NCBI RefSeq assembly: GCF_016862435.1 | Contig: NZ_BOMY01000022.1 | Location: forward strand, 434,001 to 498,000 | Length of the DNA stretch: 64,000 bases | DNA from: Paractinoplanes tereljensis | GTDB lineage: Bacteria; Actinomycetota; Actinomycetes; Mycobacteriales; Micromonosporaceae | Direction: 5' to 3' | Shown here: piece by piece, positions 25,186 to 33,567 of the stretch | Position numbering within the stretch: the first letter of the stretch is position 1 | How the letters are laid out: every line of letters starts with the position of its first letter | Program-made: the position numbers and the translations under genes | Notes under the pieces: generated by a model | Databases searched by the model: none | What the model saw: the letters and a program-made list of their open reading frames with translations, nothing else | What the model was told of the DNA's origin: nothing

Positions 25186-25232
25186 ATTTAGTATGTGCCA
25201 CCAACTATCTTAGTTTGTGTCACGTACTAAAT
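25186..25232. promoter_or_regulatory. MarR operator region with inverted and direct repeats
   Basis: ATTTAGTA (25186-25193) and TACTAAAT (25225-25232) are perfect inverted arms. Between them TTAGTATGTGCCAC (25188) and TTAGTTTGTGTCAC (25210) form a direct repeat 22 bases apart with two mismatches. It is unusually AT-rich for this genome and sits between MarR and the divergent oxidoreductase. Confidence 0.65.
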
Positions 25233-25245
25233 CCTGGAGGTCACC

Positions 25246-26220
25246 ATGAAGATGCACGCCGCGGTCGTCACCTCGTTCGACGAGGCCCCGCACTACCTGC
25301 CGTTCGAGGTTCCCGAGGTGGGCGAGGGGCAGGTGCTGCTGGACGTCCTCGCGGTCGGGCTGCACCCCCGGGTCCGCACCGGCGCGACCGGGCAGCACTA
25401 CACGAGCAGCGGCACGCTGCCGATGATCCCGGGCGTCGACGGCGTCGGCCGGCGCCCGGACGGCACAGCCGTCTACTTCGTGACCGACGACGACGTCATC
25501 GGGACCATGGCGGAGAAGGCCGTGGTGGACGCGCGCCGGATGATCGCGCTGCCGGCCGGCGCCGACGTCGCGAAGGTGGCGGCGGCGATGAACCCGGCCA
25601 TGTCGTCGTGGGTCGCGCTGCGCCGGCGGGTGCCGATCCAGCCCGGCCAGAGCGTGCTGATCCTCGGTGCCACCGGAAACGCCGGGACGATGGCCGCGCA
25701 GGTGGCCAAGCGGCTCGGCGCCGGCCGGGTGGTCGCCGCCGGCCGCAACACCGAGCGGCTGGTGGCCGTGCCGGCCGACGCACACGTCGCGCTGGGCGAC
25801 GGGCCGGACGCGCTCGCCGCCGCGGCCGCCGAGGTCGACATCGTGCTCGACTACCTGTGGGGCAAGCCGGCCGAAGCGGCGATCGTGGCGCTGCTGACGG
25901 CCCGGTCGGACCGCAGCCGGCAGCTGGACTGGATTCAGATCGGCTCGATGGCCGGGCCGACGATCGAGCTGCCGTCGGTGGCGCTGCGGTCGGCCAACTT
26001 CCGGCTGCAGGGCAACGGGCAGGGCGCCGTCTCGCCGCGCGCCTACCTGGCCGAGTTGCCGGCACTCATCGACGAGATCGATGCCGGATCGATCGCGGTC
26101 ACGCCGCGGACCGTGCCGCTGGCCGACGTCGAGCGGGTCTGGAACGAGCCGGATGTTCCGGGCGAACGCCTCGTACTGACCCCGGCCGGAACCGGTTCCA
26201 TCAGTGAGAGCGCTCTCTAG
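25246..26220 (+). CDS. Medium-chain reductase/quinone oxidoreductase family protein
   Basis: 324 residues of the MDR superfamily without the structural zinc lobe. Nucleotide-binding Rossmann turn SVLILGATGNAGTMAAQ near 137-153 fits NADPH binding. These enzymes reduce quinones or enones. ATG 25246 has GGAGG 5 bases upstream. Divergent from a MarR regulator, suggesting induction by a reactive or phenolic compound (inference). The last codons overlap a LacI-type operator that serves the next gene. Confidence 0.85.
   Translation: MKMHAAVVTSFDEAPHYLPFEVPEVGEGQVLLDVLAVGLHPRVRTGATGQHYTSSGTLPMIPGVDGVGRRPDGTAVYFVTDDDVIGTMAEKAVVDARRMIALPAGADVAKVAAAMNPAMSSWVALRRRVPIQPGQSVLILGATGNAGTMAAQVAKRLGAGRVVAAGRNTERLVAVPADAHVALGDGPDALAAAAAEVDIVLDYLWGKPAEAAIVALLTARSDRSRQLDWIQIGSMAGPTIELPSVALRSANFRLQGNGQGAVSPRAYLAELPALIDEIDAGSIAVTPRTVPLADVERVWNEPDVPGERLVLTPAGTGSISESAL
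26206..26217. promoter_or_regulatory. LacI-family operator-like palindrome
   Basis: Perfect palindrome GAGAGCGCTCTC (26206-26217) with the central CG step typical of LacI-family operators that control sugar-polymer genes in actinomycetes (related to the CebR/CelR form with a GAGCGCTC core). It lies 123 bases upstream of the first polysaccharide-lyase-like gene and at the end of the oxidoreductase gene. Confidence 0.6.
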
Positions 26221-26231
26221 TTCCGGAACCT

Positions 26232-26246
26232 TTAAGGGAACCTTAA
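26232..26246. promoter_or_regulatory. Second dyad upstream of the secreted-enzyme genes
   Basis: TTAAGG and CCTTAA around GAA, AT-rich in a GC-rich setting, 93 bases before the alginate-lyase-like start. A regulator or promoter element is possible; I cannot name one. Confidence 0.35.
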
Positions 26247-26339
26247 GTCGGGCAATGTGGACTTGACCGGGTGCTTGCGGGACGGGAACTGTAAACCCAC
26301 TTTCCGGTTTCCCCCATCCCCAATCCGGGAGCATCCCCC

Positions 26340-27515
26340 ATGCGCAAACGCGCCCTATTAGCGGCTTTCACGGCCTTGGTCGCGGTCGGTGGCGCCTTCG
26401 GCGTCCGCCTCGCGACGGCCGACGCCGCGCCGATCACCTTCAGCCATCCGGGCGTGCTGGTCAGTCGCGCCCAACTCGACTTCGTGAAGGGCCAGGTCAC
26501 CGCCGGCGCCCAGCCCTGGACGGCCGCCTTCAACCAGCTCAAGGCCAGCTCGTACGCGTCGCTCTCGCGCACCCCCAAGCCGAGAGCGACCGTCGAGTGC
26601 GGCTCCTACTCCAACCCGAACAACGGCTGCACGGACGAGCGTGAGGACGCGATCGCGGCCTACACCGACGCGCTGGCCTGGTACATCACCGGCAACGCGG
26701 CCTACGCGCAGAAGTCGATCGCGCTGATGGACGCCTGGTCGGCCACGATCAAGGCACACACCAACAGCAACGGTCCGCTGCAGACCGGCTGGGCCGGATC
26801 GGTCTGGCCGCGCGCCGCGGAGATCATCAAGTACACGTACTCCAGCTGGCCCAACTCGGCCCGGTTCGCCACCATGCTGCGCACCGTGTACCTGCCGACC
26901 GTCATCGTCGGCAGCTCCAGCAACGGCAACTGGGAGCTGCCGATGATGGAGGCGGCCGTCGGGATCTCGGTGTTCCTCGACGACAAGGCCAGTTACGACC
27001 GGGCGATCACCCGGTTCAAGGCGCGGGCCGCCGCCTACATCTACATCACCGCGGACGGCGCGCAGCCGAAATACCCGCCGGTGGGCAGCGTCGACACCAC
27101 CAGCGAGCTGATCAGCTTCTGGCAGGGCCAGAGCACCTTCGTGGACGGCCTGTCCCAGGAGACCTGCCGCGACTTCGTGCACACCGGCTACGGCATCTCG
27201 GCGATCAGCCACGTTGCCGAGACCACCCGCATTCAAGGCGAGGACCTGTGGCCCTCACTCCAGGACCGCATGCGCCAGGCCCTCGGTTTCCACACCAAAT
27301 TCGAGAATGGTACGGCGGTCCCGTCGAACATCTGCGGCGGCAAGGTCACCAAGGGGCTCGGGCCGATCAGTGAGGTGGCGTTCAACGCGCTGCACAACCG
27401 GCTCGGTATCGCCATGACCAATTCGCAGACCTACACCGAATCGCGCCGCCCGCAGGGAACGAACAATCTGTTCGTCGCCTGGGAGACGCTGACCCACGCC
27501 AACAACCCGGCCTGA
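26340..27515 (+). CDS. Secreted alginate lyase-family protein
   Basis: 391 residues with a signal peptide (about 1-30, cut after ATADA). The helical alginate lyase fold is indicated by SHPGVLVSRAQLDFVKGQV near the start, SNGNWELPMMEAAVGISVF near 197, and QETCRDFVHTGYGISAISH near 273. Family members cleave uronic-acid polysaccharides by beta-elimination, although in soil actinomycetes the true substrate may differ from alginate. It forms an operon (11-base gap) with the next secreted enzyme, behind a LacI-type operator, implying carbohydrate control. Confidence 0.82.
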   Translation: MRKRALLAAFTALVAVGGAFGVRLATADAAPITFSHPGVLVSRAQLDFVKGQVTAGAQPWTAAFNQLKASSYASLSRTPKPRATVECGSYSNPNNGCTDEREDAIAAYTDALAWYITGNAAYAQKSIALMDAWSATIKAHTNSNGPLQTGWAGSVWPRAAEIIKYTYSSWPNSARFATMLRTVYLPTVIVGSSSNGNWELPMMEAAVGISVFLDDKASYDRAITRFKARAAAYIYITADGAQPKYPPVGSVDTTSELISFWQGQSTFVDGLSQETCRDFVHTGYGISAISHVAETTRIQGEDLWPSLQDRMRQALGFHTKFENGTAVPSNICGGKVTKGLGPISEVAFNALHNRLGIAMTNSQTYTESRRPQGTNNLFVAWETLTHANNPA

Positions 27516-27526
27516 GGGGCTTCATC

Positions 27527-29719
27527 GTGAGATCTCGCAAACTTCTGGCCGGCGCGGTCATGTCCGTGGTCATCGGCGCGCTCGGCATCGTCGGCATCAC
27601 CAGCGCTTTCGCCGCGTCATCCGGGACCCTGGTCAGTTCGGCCAACGGGAAATGCCTGGACGTCACCGACGGCTCGACCGCCAACGGCAATCTGCCGCAG
27701 ATGTGGTCGTGCACCAGCAGCAATCAGAACCAGGTCTGGACGCTGGCCGACAACGGTTCGGTGCAGGGCCGCGGCAAGTGCCTCGACATCGTCAGCGGGG
27801 CGACCGCCAACGGTTCGGCCGTGCACCTCTGGGACTGCTACGACACGGTCGCCTCGCAGAAATGGACGCTGAGCGCGGGCAAGGATCTGGTCAACACCGC
27901 GTCCGGCAAATGCCTCGACATCAAGGACAACAACCTGGCCGACGGCGCGAAGCTGCAGATCTGGGATTGCGGCGGCTCGGCCAATCAGAAATGGACCTTC
28001 TCGGGAGGGACCACGACTCCGACGACGCCACCCACGTCCCCGACTACCGTTCCGCCGAACCCGGGCAACCCCGATCTCGGGCCGAACGTCACCGTGTTCG
28101 ACCCGTCGATGTCGGCGTCGACCGTTCAGAGCAAGCTGACAAGCGTCTTCAACGCGCAGGTCAGCAACCAGTTCGGGTCCGCGCGCTACGCCCTGCTGTT
28201 CAAGCCGGGCAGTTACAACGTGGACGCCAACGTCGGCTTCTTCACTCAGGTCGCCGGCCTCGGCCTCTCCCCCGACCAGGTGACCATCAACGGTCACGTG
28301 CACGTCGAGGCGGACTGGTGGCCGGACGGCTCGCAGAACGCCACCCAGAACTTCTGGCGCTCGGCCGAGGGCCTGTCGGTGACCCCCGGTGACGGGCTGG
28401 ACCGGTGGTCGGTGTCCCAGGCCGCCCCGTACCGCCGCATGCACGTACGCGGCAACCTGGCGCTGTCCGACGGCGGCTGGTCGTCCGGCGGCTTCATCGC
28501 CGACTCCAAGATCGACGGGCAGATCCAGTCCGGGTCGCAGCAGCAGTTCCTCACCCGCAACACCCAGATGGGCAGCTGGAACGGCTCCAACTGGAACCAG
28601 GTCTTCGTCGGCAGCCCGGGCGCGCCGGCGCAGAGCTTCCCGTCCCCGCCGTACACCACGGTCGGCTCGTCGCCGGTCATCGCCGAGAAGCCGTACCTGT
28701 ACGTCGACAGCGCCGGCGCCTACCAGGTGTTCGTGCCGGCCCTGCGGACCAACGCGAGCGGCACCAGCTGGGCGGCCGGCACCCCGGCCGGCACCTCGCT
28801 GCCGATCAGCACGTTCTACGTGGTCAAGTCCGGGGACACCGCGGCCACCATCAACGCGGCCCTCGCGGCCGGTAAGAACCTGCTCGTCACGCCGGGTGTC
28901 TACCAGCTCAACCAGACCCTGAACGTGAACCGTGCGGGCACTGTCGTTCTCGGGCTCGGCCTGGCCACCTTCCAGCCCACCGGCGGGGTCGACGCGATCC
29001 ACGTCGCCGACGTCGACGGGGTGCGGCTGGCCGGCATCCTGCTCGACGCCGGCACCACCAACTCGAACATCCTGCTGCAGGTCGGCCCGGCCGGTTCGTC
29101 GGCGTCGCACGCCGCCAACCCGACCGTGCTGTCCGACGTGTTCGTGCGGATCGGCGGCGCGGTCGCCGGCAAGGCCACCACCAGCGTCGAGGTCAACAGC
29201 AACAACGTGATCGGCGACCACGCGTGGATCTGGCGGGCCGACCACGGGGTCGGCACCAACACGGTCGGCTGGACGTACAACCCGGCCAAGACCGGCCTGG
29301 TGGTGAACGGTCAGAACGTGACGTTCTACGGCCTGTTCGTCGAGCATTACCAGCAGTACCAGACCATCTGGAACGGTAACGGCGGGCGGACCTACTTCTA
29401 CCAGAACGAGATGCCGTACGACCCGCCGAACCAGGCCGCCTACATGAACGGCTCCACCCAGGGCTGGGCCGCCTACAAGGTGGCCGATTCGGTGACGTCG
29501 CACGAGGCGTGGGGGCTGGGCAGCTACGCCTACTTCAACGTCAATCCGGCGGTCGTGAACGCTCGCGCCTTCGAGGTCCCGGTCAACGCCGGCGTGAAGT
29601 TCCACGACATGGTGACGGTGTCGCTCGGCGGCGTCGGCACGATCAGCCACGTCATCAACAACACCGGTGCCGCGGTGAACAGCGGTCACCAGGTGACCAG
29701 CATCGTCAGCGGGCCTTGA
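27527..29719 (+). CDS. Secreted CBM13 plus beta-helix glycan hydrolase, GH87-like
   Basis: 730 residues. Signal peptide about 1-30; ricin-type CBM13 trefoil about 32-158, with three repeats containing CLDxxxG and QxW; Thr/Pro linker about 158-180; then a long right-handed beta-helix about 185-730. Blocks GLVVNGQNVTFYGLFVEHYQ and GGRTYFYQNEMPYDPPNQAA resemble bacterial alpha-1,3-glucanase/mycodextranase (GH87-type) catalytic domains and proteins often labelled coagulation factor 5/8 type. An extracellular glucan-degrading role is likely; the exact bond is uncertain. GTG 27527 follows GAGGGG. Same operon as the alginate lyase-like gene. Confidence 0.65.
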   Translation: MRSRKLLAGAVMSVVIGALGIVGITSAFAASSGTLVSSANGKCLDVTDGSTANGNLPQMWSCTSSNQNQVWTLADNGSVQGRGKCLDIVSGATANGSAVHLWDCYDTVASQKWTLSAGKDLVNTASGKCLDIKDNNLADGAKLQIWDCGGSANQKWTFSGGTTTPTTPPTSPTTVPPNPGNPDLGPNVTVFDPSMSASTVQSKLTSVFNAQVSNQFGSARYALLFKPGSYNVDANVGFFTQVAGLGLSPDQVTINGHVHVEADWWPDGSQNATQNFWRSAEGLSVTPGDGLDRWSVSQAAPYRRMHVRGNLALSDGGWSSGGFIADSKIDGQIQSGSQQQFLTRNTQMGSWNGSNWNQVFVGSPGAPAQSFPSPPYTTVGSSPVIAEKPYLYVDSAGAYQVFVPALRTNASGTSWAAGTPAGTSLPISTFYVVKSGDTAATINAALAAGKNLLVTPGVYQLNQTLNVNRAGTVVLGLGLATFQPTGGVDAIHVADVDGVRLAGILLDAGTTNSNILLQVGPAGSSASHAANPTVLSDVFVRIGGAVAGKATTSVEVNSNNVIGDHAWIWRADHGVGTNTVGWTYNPAKTGLVVNGQNVTFYGLFVEHYQQYQTIWNGNGGRTYFYQNEMPYDPPNQAAYMNGSTQGWAAYKVADSVTSHEAWGLGSYAYFNVNPAVVNARAFEVPVNAGVKFHDMVTVSLGGVGTISHVINNTGAAVNSGHQVTSIVSGP

Positions 29720-29765
29720 TCCCCCGGCTCGGCCCGGTCGTTTCGCGGCGACCGGGTCGAGCCCA

Positions 29766-31952
29766 CTATTCGAGTTCCGCGGTTATCTGCGCGGTGGTCG
29801 CCGCGCGGCCGGACCGGCTCGCCTCGGCCGCGTCGGCGGGAGACAGCTGGGCGGCGACGGCGGCCAGCGCCGGTTCGACCACCAGCCGATCGTCGGCCGA
29901 CCGGGGCTCGTCGATCCGCTGCCGGATCGCCTCGGCGTGGCCGAGCAGCCGGGCCGCCATCCGCGCCTGGCCGAGGCGGGCCCGGCAATGCGCCAGCCCC
30001 TCCAACGAGCGCACCACGCCGCCGAGGTCGCCGACCGTCAGTCGCAGCGACAGCGACTCCCGGTGCAGCGGATCGGCCTCGGCGTGCCGGCCGGCCAGGT
30101 CGAGGACGCGGGCCCGGGACTCCAGCGCCCGCGCGGTGCCGCGGTCGTCGCCGAGCGTCCGGAACCCGGCGATACTGCGGTCCAGCAGGTCCATCGCCTC
30201 GTCCAGCGCGCCGATGGTCCGCAGCGCGAGAGCCAGATTGTTGCGGAGCAGAGCCGTGTTGTAGGCGTCCCCGCCCGCCTCGAACGCGGCCAGCGAGCCG
30301 CGGAAGCGGGTCACGGCGCGGTTCCACTCGCCGGCGTCGAGGGCGACGTTGCCGAGGTTGTTGAGAGCGCTGGCCGTGCCGAGGGTGTCGCCGGCCCGGT
30401 CGAACAGGGTCAGCGCGTCCTCGTGGAAGCGTCGGGCGGCCTCGAAGTCACCCTGGTCACGGGCTAGATTACCGGCGGCTTTGAGTGCTCCCGCCCGTAC
30501 CGTCGCGGGAATTTGATCTTGATCTTGATCTGGCCCGAGGACGCGGTCGAGCCAGCGGCGGCCGGCCACCAGATGCCCGCGGATCTCCCAGAACCGCCAC
30601 AGCTGACCGGCCATCTCGTGCGCGGTCGACGCCCGGCCGGTGCGCAGGCAGCGTTCGAGGACCTCCTGGATGTTGCGGTGCTCGGTGTCCAGTTCGCGCA
30701 GCGCCTCCTGCTGGCGGGGACCGGTCAGCTCGGCCGCGAGCCGGGCGACCAGCTCGGCGAACACCTCGGTGTGCCGCTGTTCGACGGCGGCCTCGGGCTG
30801 CGCGCCGGCGAATTCGCGGACCAGCGCCGGCATCGTGAAGCGATTGCCGTCGACCGGAGTGACCAGGCCCGCCTCGACAAGTTCGGCGGTGCCGCCCAGC
30901 GCATCGTCGACCGCGCAGATCTCCTCGGCGCGGGCCAGGTTCCAGCCGCCGGCGAAGACCGCGAGCCGGCGCAGAAACGTGGCCGCGTCCGGGGTGAGCA
31001 GGGCAACGCTGTAGGCGAGGGCGCCGGTCAGCGAACGCTGCCGCTCGGGCGCGTCCCGGTCGCCCCGGTCGAGCAGGCGCAGCACCGGGCGGCCGACCAG
31101 CTCGCGCGGCGAGACGATGCGCACCCAGCCGGCCGCCAGTTCCAGCGCGAGCGGCAGGCCCTCGACCGCCCGGCACAGGTCCGCGACGATCACCCGTTCG
31201 TCGTCGTCCGGGGACCAGCGTGGCGCGACCACCCCGGCCCGGTGCAGGAAGACCTCCATCGCCAGGGCCGGTTCCAGCGCGTTCAGGCGCAGCTCGGTCT
31301 CGCCCCGCAACCGCAGCGGGGCCTGGCTGGTGATCAGCACCCGGAGGGTGGGGCAGGACGCGACCAGGTCGCTGACCACCGGGGCGGCGGACATCAGGTG
31401 TTCGAAGTTGTCCAGGACCAGCAGGGCGGGTGCGCCGGCCGCCCAGGCGCGGATGCCGTCGGCGCCGGCCGACCGCAGCCGCAGCGACTCGGCCACCGCC
31501 GGCACCACCAGCTGCGGGTCCTGCAGGTCGGCGAGGGGCGCGAAGCCGACCGGATCGGACCAGGCGCGGGCGATCTCCACGGCGAGCCGGGTCTTGCCGA
31601 CGCCGCCGCGGCCGGTGAGCGTCACCAGGCGCCGGGCCGGGTCACGCAGGACGGTGGTCGCCTCGGCGATCTCGTCCTGGCGCCCGAACAGCGGAGTGGG
31701 TTCCCCCGGCACCGCCGCCGGCTTGGTGACGCTGTTCCTGGCCGCGCCGAGCAGCGCCGACCGGTCCGGGTCGGGCAGCCGGAGCGCGTCGGCCAGGCGG
31801 TGGATCGTCGCGGTGCGCGGGTTCAGCGTGATGCCGCGCTCCAGATCGCTCACCCCGCGGGTGCTGATCTCGGCGCGGTGGCCGAGCTCCTCCTGCGTCA
31901 GGTTGGCGCGGATCCGGAACGCGCGGAGCACCCCGGCGAAGCTGTCGGTCAC
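29766..31952 (-). CDS. XRE-NB-ARC-TPR transcriptional regulator (STAND ATPase)
   Basis: 728 residues. HTH_XRE domain about 8-62 (TQEELGHRAEISTRGVSDLE), NB-ARC ATPase about 85-340 with Walker A TGRGGVGKTRLA and Walker B LLVLDNFEH, then TPR repeats about 440-690 (e.g. ASALNNLGNVALDAGEWNRA). This is the AfsR/STAND layout in which ligand or protein binding to the TPRs triggers ATP-dependent assembly on DNA. The start is constrained: TGA lies in frame 12 bases before GTG 31952, although GGAGGT sits almost on top of the GTG. Divergent from a glycine-zipper membrane protein with repeated ACTGTGGG sites between. Confidence 0.88.
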   Translation of the reverse strand: MTDSFAGVLRAFRIRANLTQEELGHRAEISTRGVSDLERGITLNPRTATIHRLADALRLPDPDRSALLGAARNSVTKPAAVPGEPTPLFGRQDEIAEATTVLRDPARRLVTLTGRGGVGKTRLAVEIARAWSDPVGFAPLADLQDPQLVVPAVAESLRLRSAGADGIRAWAAGAPALLVLDNFEHLMSAAPVVSDLVASCPTLRVLITSQAPLRLRGETELRLNALEPALAMEVFLHRAGVVAPRWSPDDDERVIVADLCRAVEGLPLALELAAGWVRIVSPRELVGRPVLRLLDRGDRDAPERQRSLTGALAYSVALLTPDAATFLRRLAVFAGGWNLARAEEICAVDDALGGTAELVEAGLVTPVDGNRFTMPALVREFAGAQPEAAVEQRHTEVFAELVARLAAELTGPRQQEALRELDTEHRNIQEVLERCLRTGRASTAHEMAGQLWRFWEIRGHLVAGRRWLDRVLGPDQDQDQIPATVRAGALKAAGNLARDQGDFEAARRFHEDALTLFDRAGDTLGTASALNNLGNVALDAGEWNRAVTRFRGSLAAFEAGGDAYNTALLRNNLALALRTIGALDEAMDLLDRSIAGFRTLGDDRGTARALESRARVLDLAGRHAEADPLHRESLSLRLTVGDLGGVVRSLEGLAHCRARLGQARMAARLLGHAEAIRQRIDEPRSADDRLVVEPALAAVAAQLSPADAAEASRSGRAATTAQITAELE

Positions 31953-31967
31953 ACCTCCATTTCATCG

Positions 31968-32034
31968 GCCCACAGTGCACCCACGTAACGGGTGTACGGA
32001 CAACTGTGGGCGGTACTTCATGGTGACTGTGGGT
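31968..32034. promoter_or_regulatory. Three ACTGTGGG sites in a divergent promoter
   Basis: GCCCACAGT (31968-31976) and ACTGTGGGC (32003-32011) are inverted arms enclosing a smaller dyad CACCC/GGGTG; a third copy ACTGTGGGT lies at 32026-32034, 23 bases from the second. They occupy the gap between the XRE-NB-ARC gene and the small membrane protein gene. Confidence 0.6.
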
Positions 32035-32095
32035 GGCTGCGGCGGAGGCTGAGCACATCGAAAACAGCTGGTCCCGACTCTGCTGGAGGTCCCCA

Positions 32096-32380
32096 ATGAC
32101 TCACCACCACACGCGCGCCGGTCTCGGTCTCGTCCGTAAGGCGAGCAAGGAAGCGGAAACAAACTCGGATGCGGTGGGTGTCCTCGCCGGTGCCGCCGCC
32201 GGCGGAACGGCCGCCTGGCTCGGCATCACCGCGGGCGTGGGTCTGCTCACCGCGGTCTGCCCGCCCGCCGGGCTCGCGGTGGCCGCTCACCTGGCGCTTC
32301 CGGCGTTCGGGGCGGCGGTCGGGGGTGGCGCGCTGGCCGGTGTGAAGGGGGCCAAGGCCATCCGCAAATCGCGCACCTGA
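32096..32380 (+). CDS. Small glycine-zipper membrane protein
   Basis: 94 residues: a polar head of about 26 residues (HHHTRAGLGLVRKASKEAET), then one or two long Ala/Gly-rich hydrophobic segments (about 27-85) with closely spaced Gly such as GVLAGAAAGGTAAWLGITAG and GAAVGGGALAG, ending in a basic tail KGAKAIRKSRT. Glycine-zipper segments pack tightly in membranes and occur in pore-formers, holins and channel subunits; I recognise no family. ATG 32096 follows GGAGG at 6 bases. Its position opposite a STAND regulator hints that the regulator controls it. Confidence 0.65.
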   Translation: MTHHHTRAGLGLVRKASKEAETNSDAVGVLAGAAAGGTAAWLGITAGVGLLTAVCPPAGLAVAAHLALPAFGAAVGGGALAGVKGAKAIRKSRT

Positions 32381-32428
32381 GCTGCGCGTCGAGCCGGCCA
32401 CCCAGGCGGGGGTGGCCGGCCTCGGCCG

Positions 32429-33472
32429 TTAGTCCAGGTCGGACATGTCCAAGACGAAGCGGTAGCGGACGTCGCCCTTTTCCAGGCGGGTCAAGGCTTC
32501 CTCCACCTGCGCGGAGGGCAGCACCTCGACGTCGGCGGTGATGCCCTTCTCGGCGCAGAAGGACAGCAGTTCGGCGGTGTACTTGGTGCCGCCGGTGCCG
32601 GAGGAGGTCAAATTCTTGCGGCCGAAGGTCAGCTCCATGATGCGCACCGAGGTCTCCAGCGGGGCGCCGAGCACGCTGAGGGTGCCCTCCAGGGTGAGCA
32701 GGCGCAGCAGCGGCGAGAAGTCGTGCAGCGCGGCGATGGTGTCGAGGATCAGGTCGAAGCGGCCGAACGCCTGCTTCATCTGCGTCTCGTCGGTGGTGAG
32801 CAGGAGATCCTTCGCGCCCAGCGACAAAGCGTCGGCGGCCTTGTCCGGGGTGCGGCTCAGCACGGTGACCTCGGCTCCTAGCGCCACGGCCAGCTTCACG
32901 CCGAGGTGGCCCAGGCCGCCCAGGCCGGCCACCGCGACCCTGCTGCCCGGGCCGATGCCGGCCGCGCGCAGCGGCTCCCACATGGTGATTCCGGCGCACA
33001 TCAGCGGGGCCGCGGCGGCCGGGTCGAGGCCCTCGGGCAGGTGGTAGGCGAACTTCTCGCGCACCACGTACTCCCGGCTGTAGCCGCCCAGGGTGGTGCT
33101 GCCGTCGACCCGGTCCCGGCCGCCGTAGCTGCTGGTCACGCCCTGGTAGCAGAAGTTCTCCTGGCCGATCCGGCACATCGCGCACTCGCCGCACGAGTCG
33201 ACGATGGTGCCGACCGCGACCCGGTCGCCCACCGCGAAGCCGGTCACCGCCGGGCCGGTAGCGGTGACCGTGCCGGTGAACTCGTGGCCCGGCACCAGGC
33301 CGTCGGTGGGCTTGCCGGTGACGCCGTGGATCGCGTGCAGGTCGCTGCGGCAGACGCCGCAGTAGTCGACGCGCACCGCGAGATCGTCGTCGCGCAGCTC
33401 GCGGCGCTCGATCGGGACACGCCGCAGCGCGGTGGAACGGTCGCTGCTCTGCCATCCGGTGGTGGTGCGCAT
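32429..33472 (-). CDS. Zinc-dependent alcohol dehydrogenase (CAD/YahK-like)
   Basis: 347-residue zinc alcohol dehydrogenase of the MDR family. Catalytic zinc ligands in DYCGVCRSDLH and LVPGHEFTG; the structural zinc lobe has four Cys in SCGECAMCRIGQENFC (about 92-107); the cofactor fold shows AVAGLGGLGHLGVKLA near 175. Close to the cinnamyl-alcohol/YahK NADPH aldehyde reductase group. Divergent from a TetR gene over 95 bases that contain two operator-like dyads, so it is probably repressed by it and induced by an aldehyde or related compound (inference). Confidence 0.92.
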   Translation of the reverse strand: MRTTTGWQSSDRSTALRRVPIERRELRDDDLAVRVDYCGVCRSDLHAIHGVTGKPTDGLVPGHEFTGTVTATGPAVTGFAVGDRVAVGTIVDSCGECAMCRIGQENFCYQGVTSSYGGRDRVDGSTTLGGYSREYVVREKFAYHLPEGLDPAAAAPLMCAGITMWEPLRAAGIGPGSRVAVAGLGGLGHLGVKLAVALGAEVTVLSRTPDKAADALSLGAKDLLLTTDETQMKQAFGRFDLILDTIAALHDFSPLLRLLTLEGTLSVLGAPLETSVRIMELTFGRKNLTSSGTGGTKYTAELLSFCAEKGITADVEVLPSAQVEEALTRLEKGDVRYRFVLDMSDLD

Positions 33473-33482
33473 GGTTCCTCCA

Positions 33483-33556
33483 AAGACAGACTGTTCGGTC
33501 TGTCTTCGACCGTAGCCCGGGTCGCGCAGGAAAACAAACCAACTCGTCTGTTTGTT
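33483..33556. promoter_or_regulatory. Two TetR operator-like dyads
   Basis: First dyad AAGACAGAC (33483-33491) with GTCTGTCTT (33498-33506). Second, weaker dyad AACAAAC (33533-33539) with GTTTGTT (33550-33556), including GTCTGTTTG. They lie in the 95-base gap between the alcohol dehydrogenase and TetR genes, one beside each start. Confidence 0.65.
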
Positions 33557-33567
33557 AAAGTTGCCGC

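Noticed and set aside
27617..29689. A 690-codon minus-strand frame opposite the CBM13-beta-helix gene
   Set aside because: Val/Asp/Arg/Gly-rich shadow; the plus strand has a signal peptide, QxW repeats and a consistent beta-helix.
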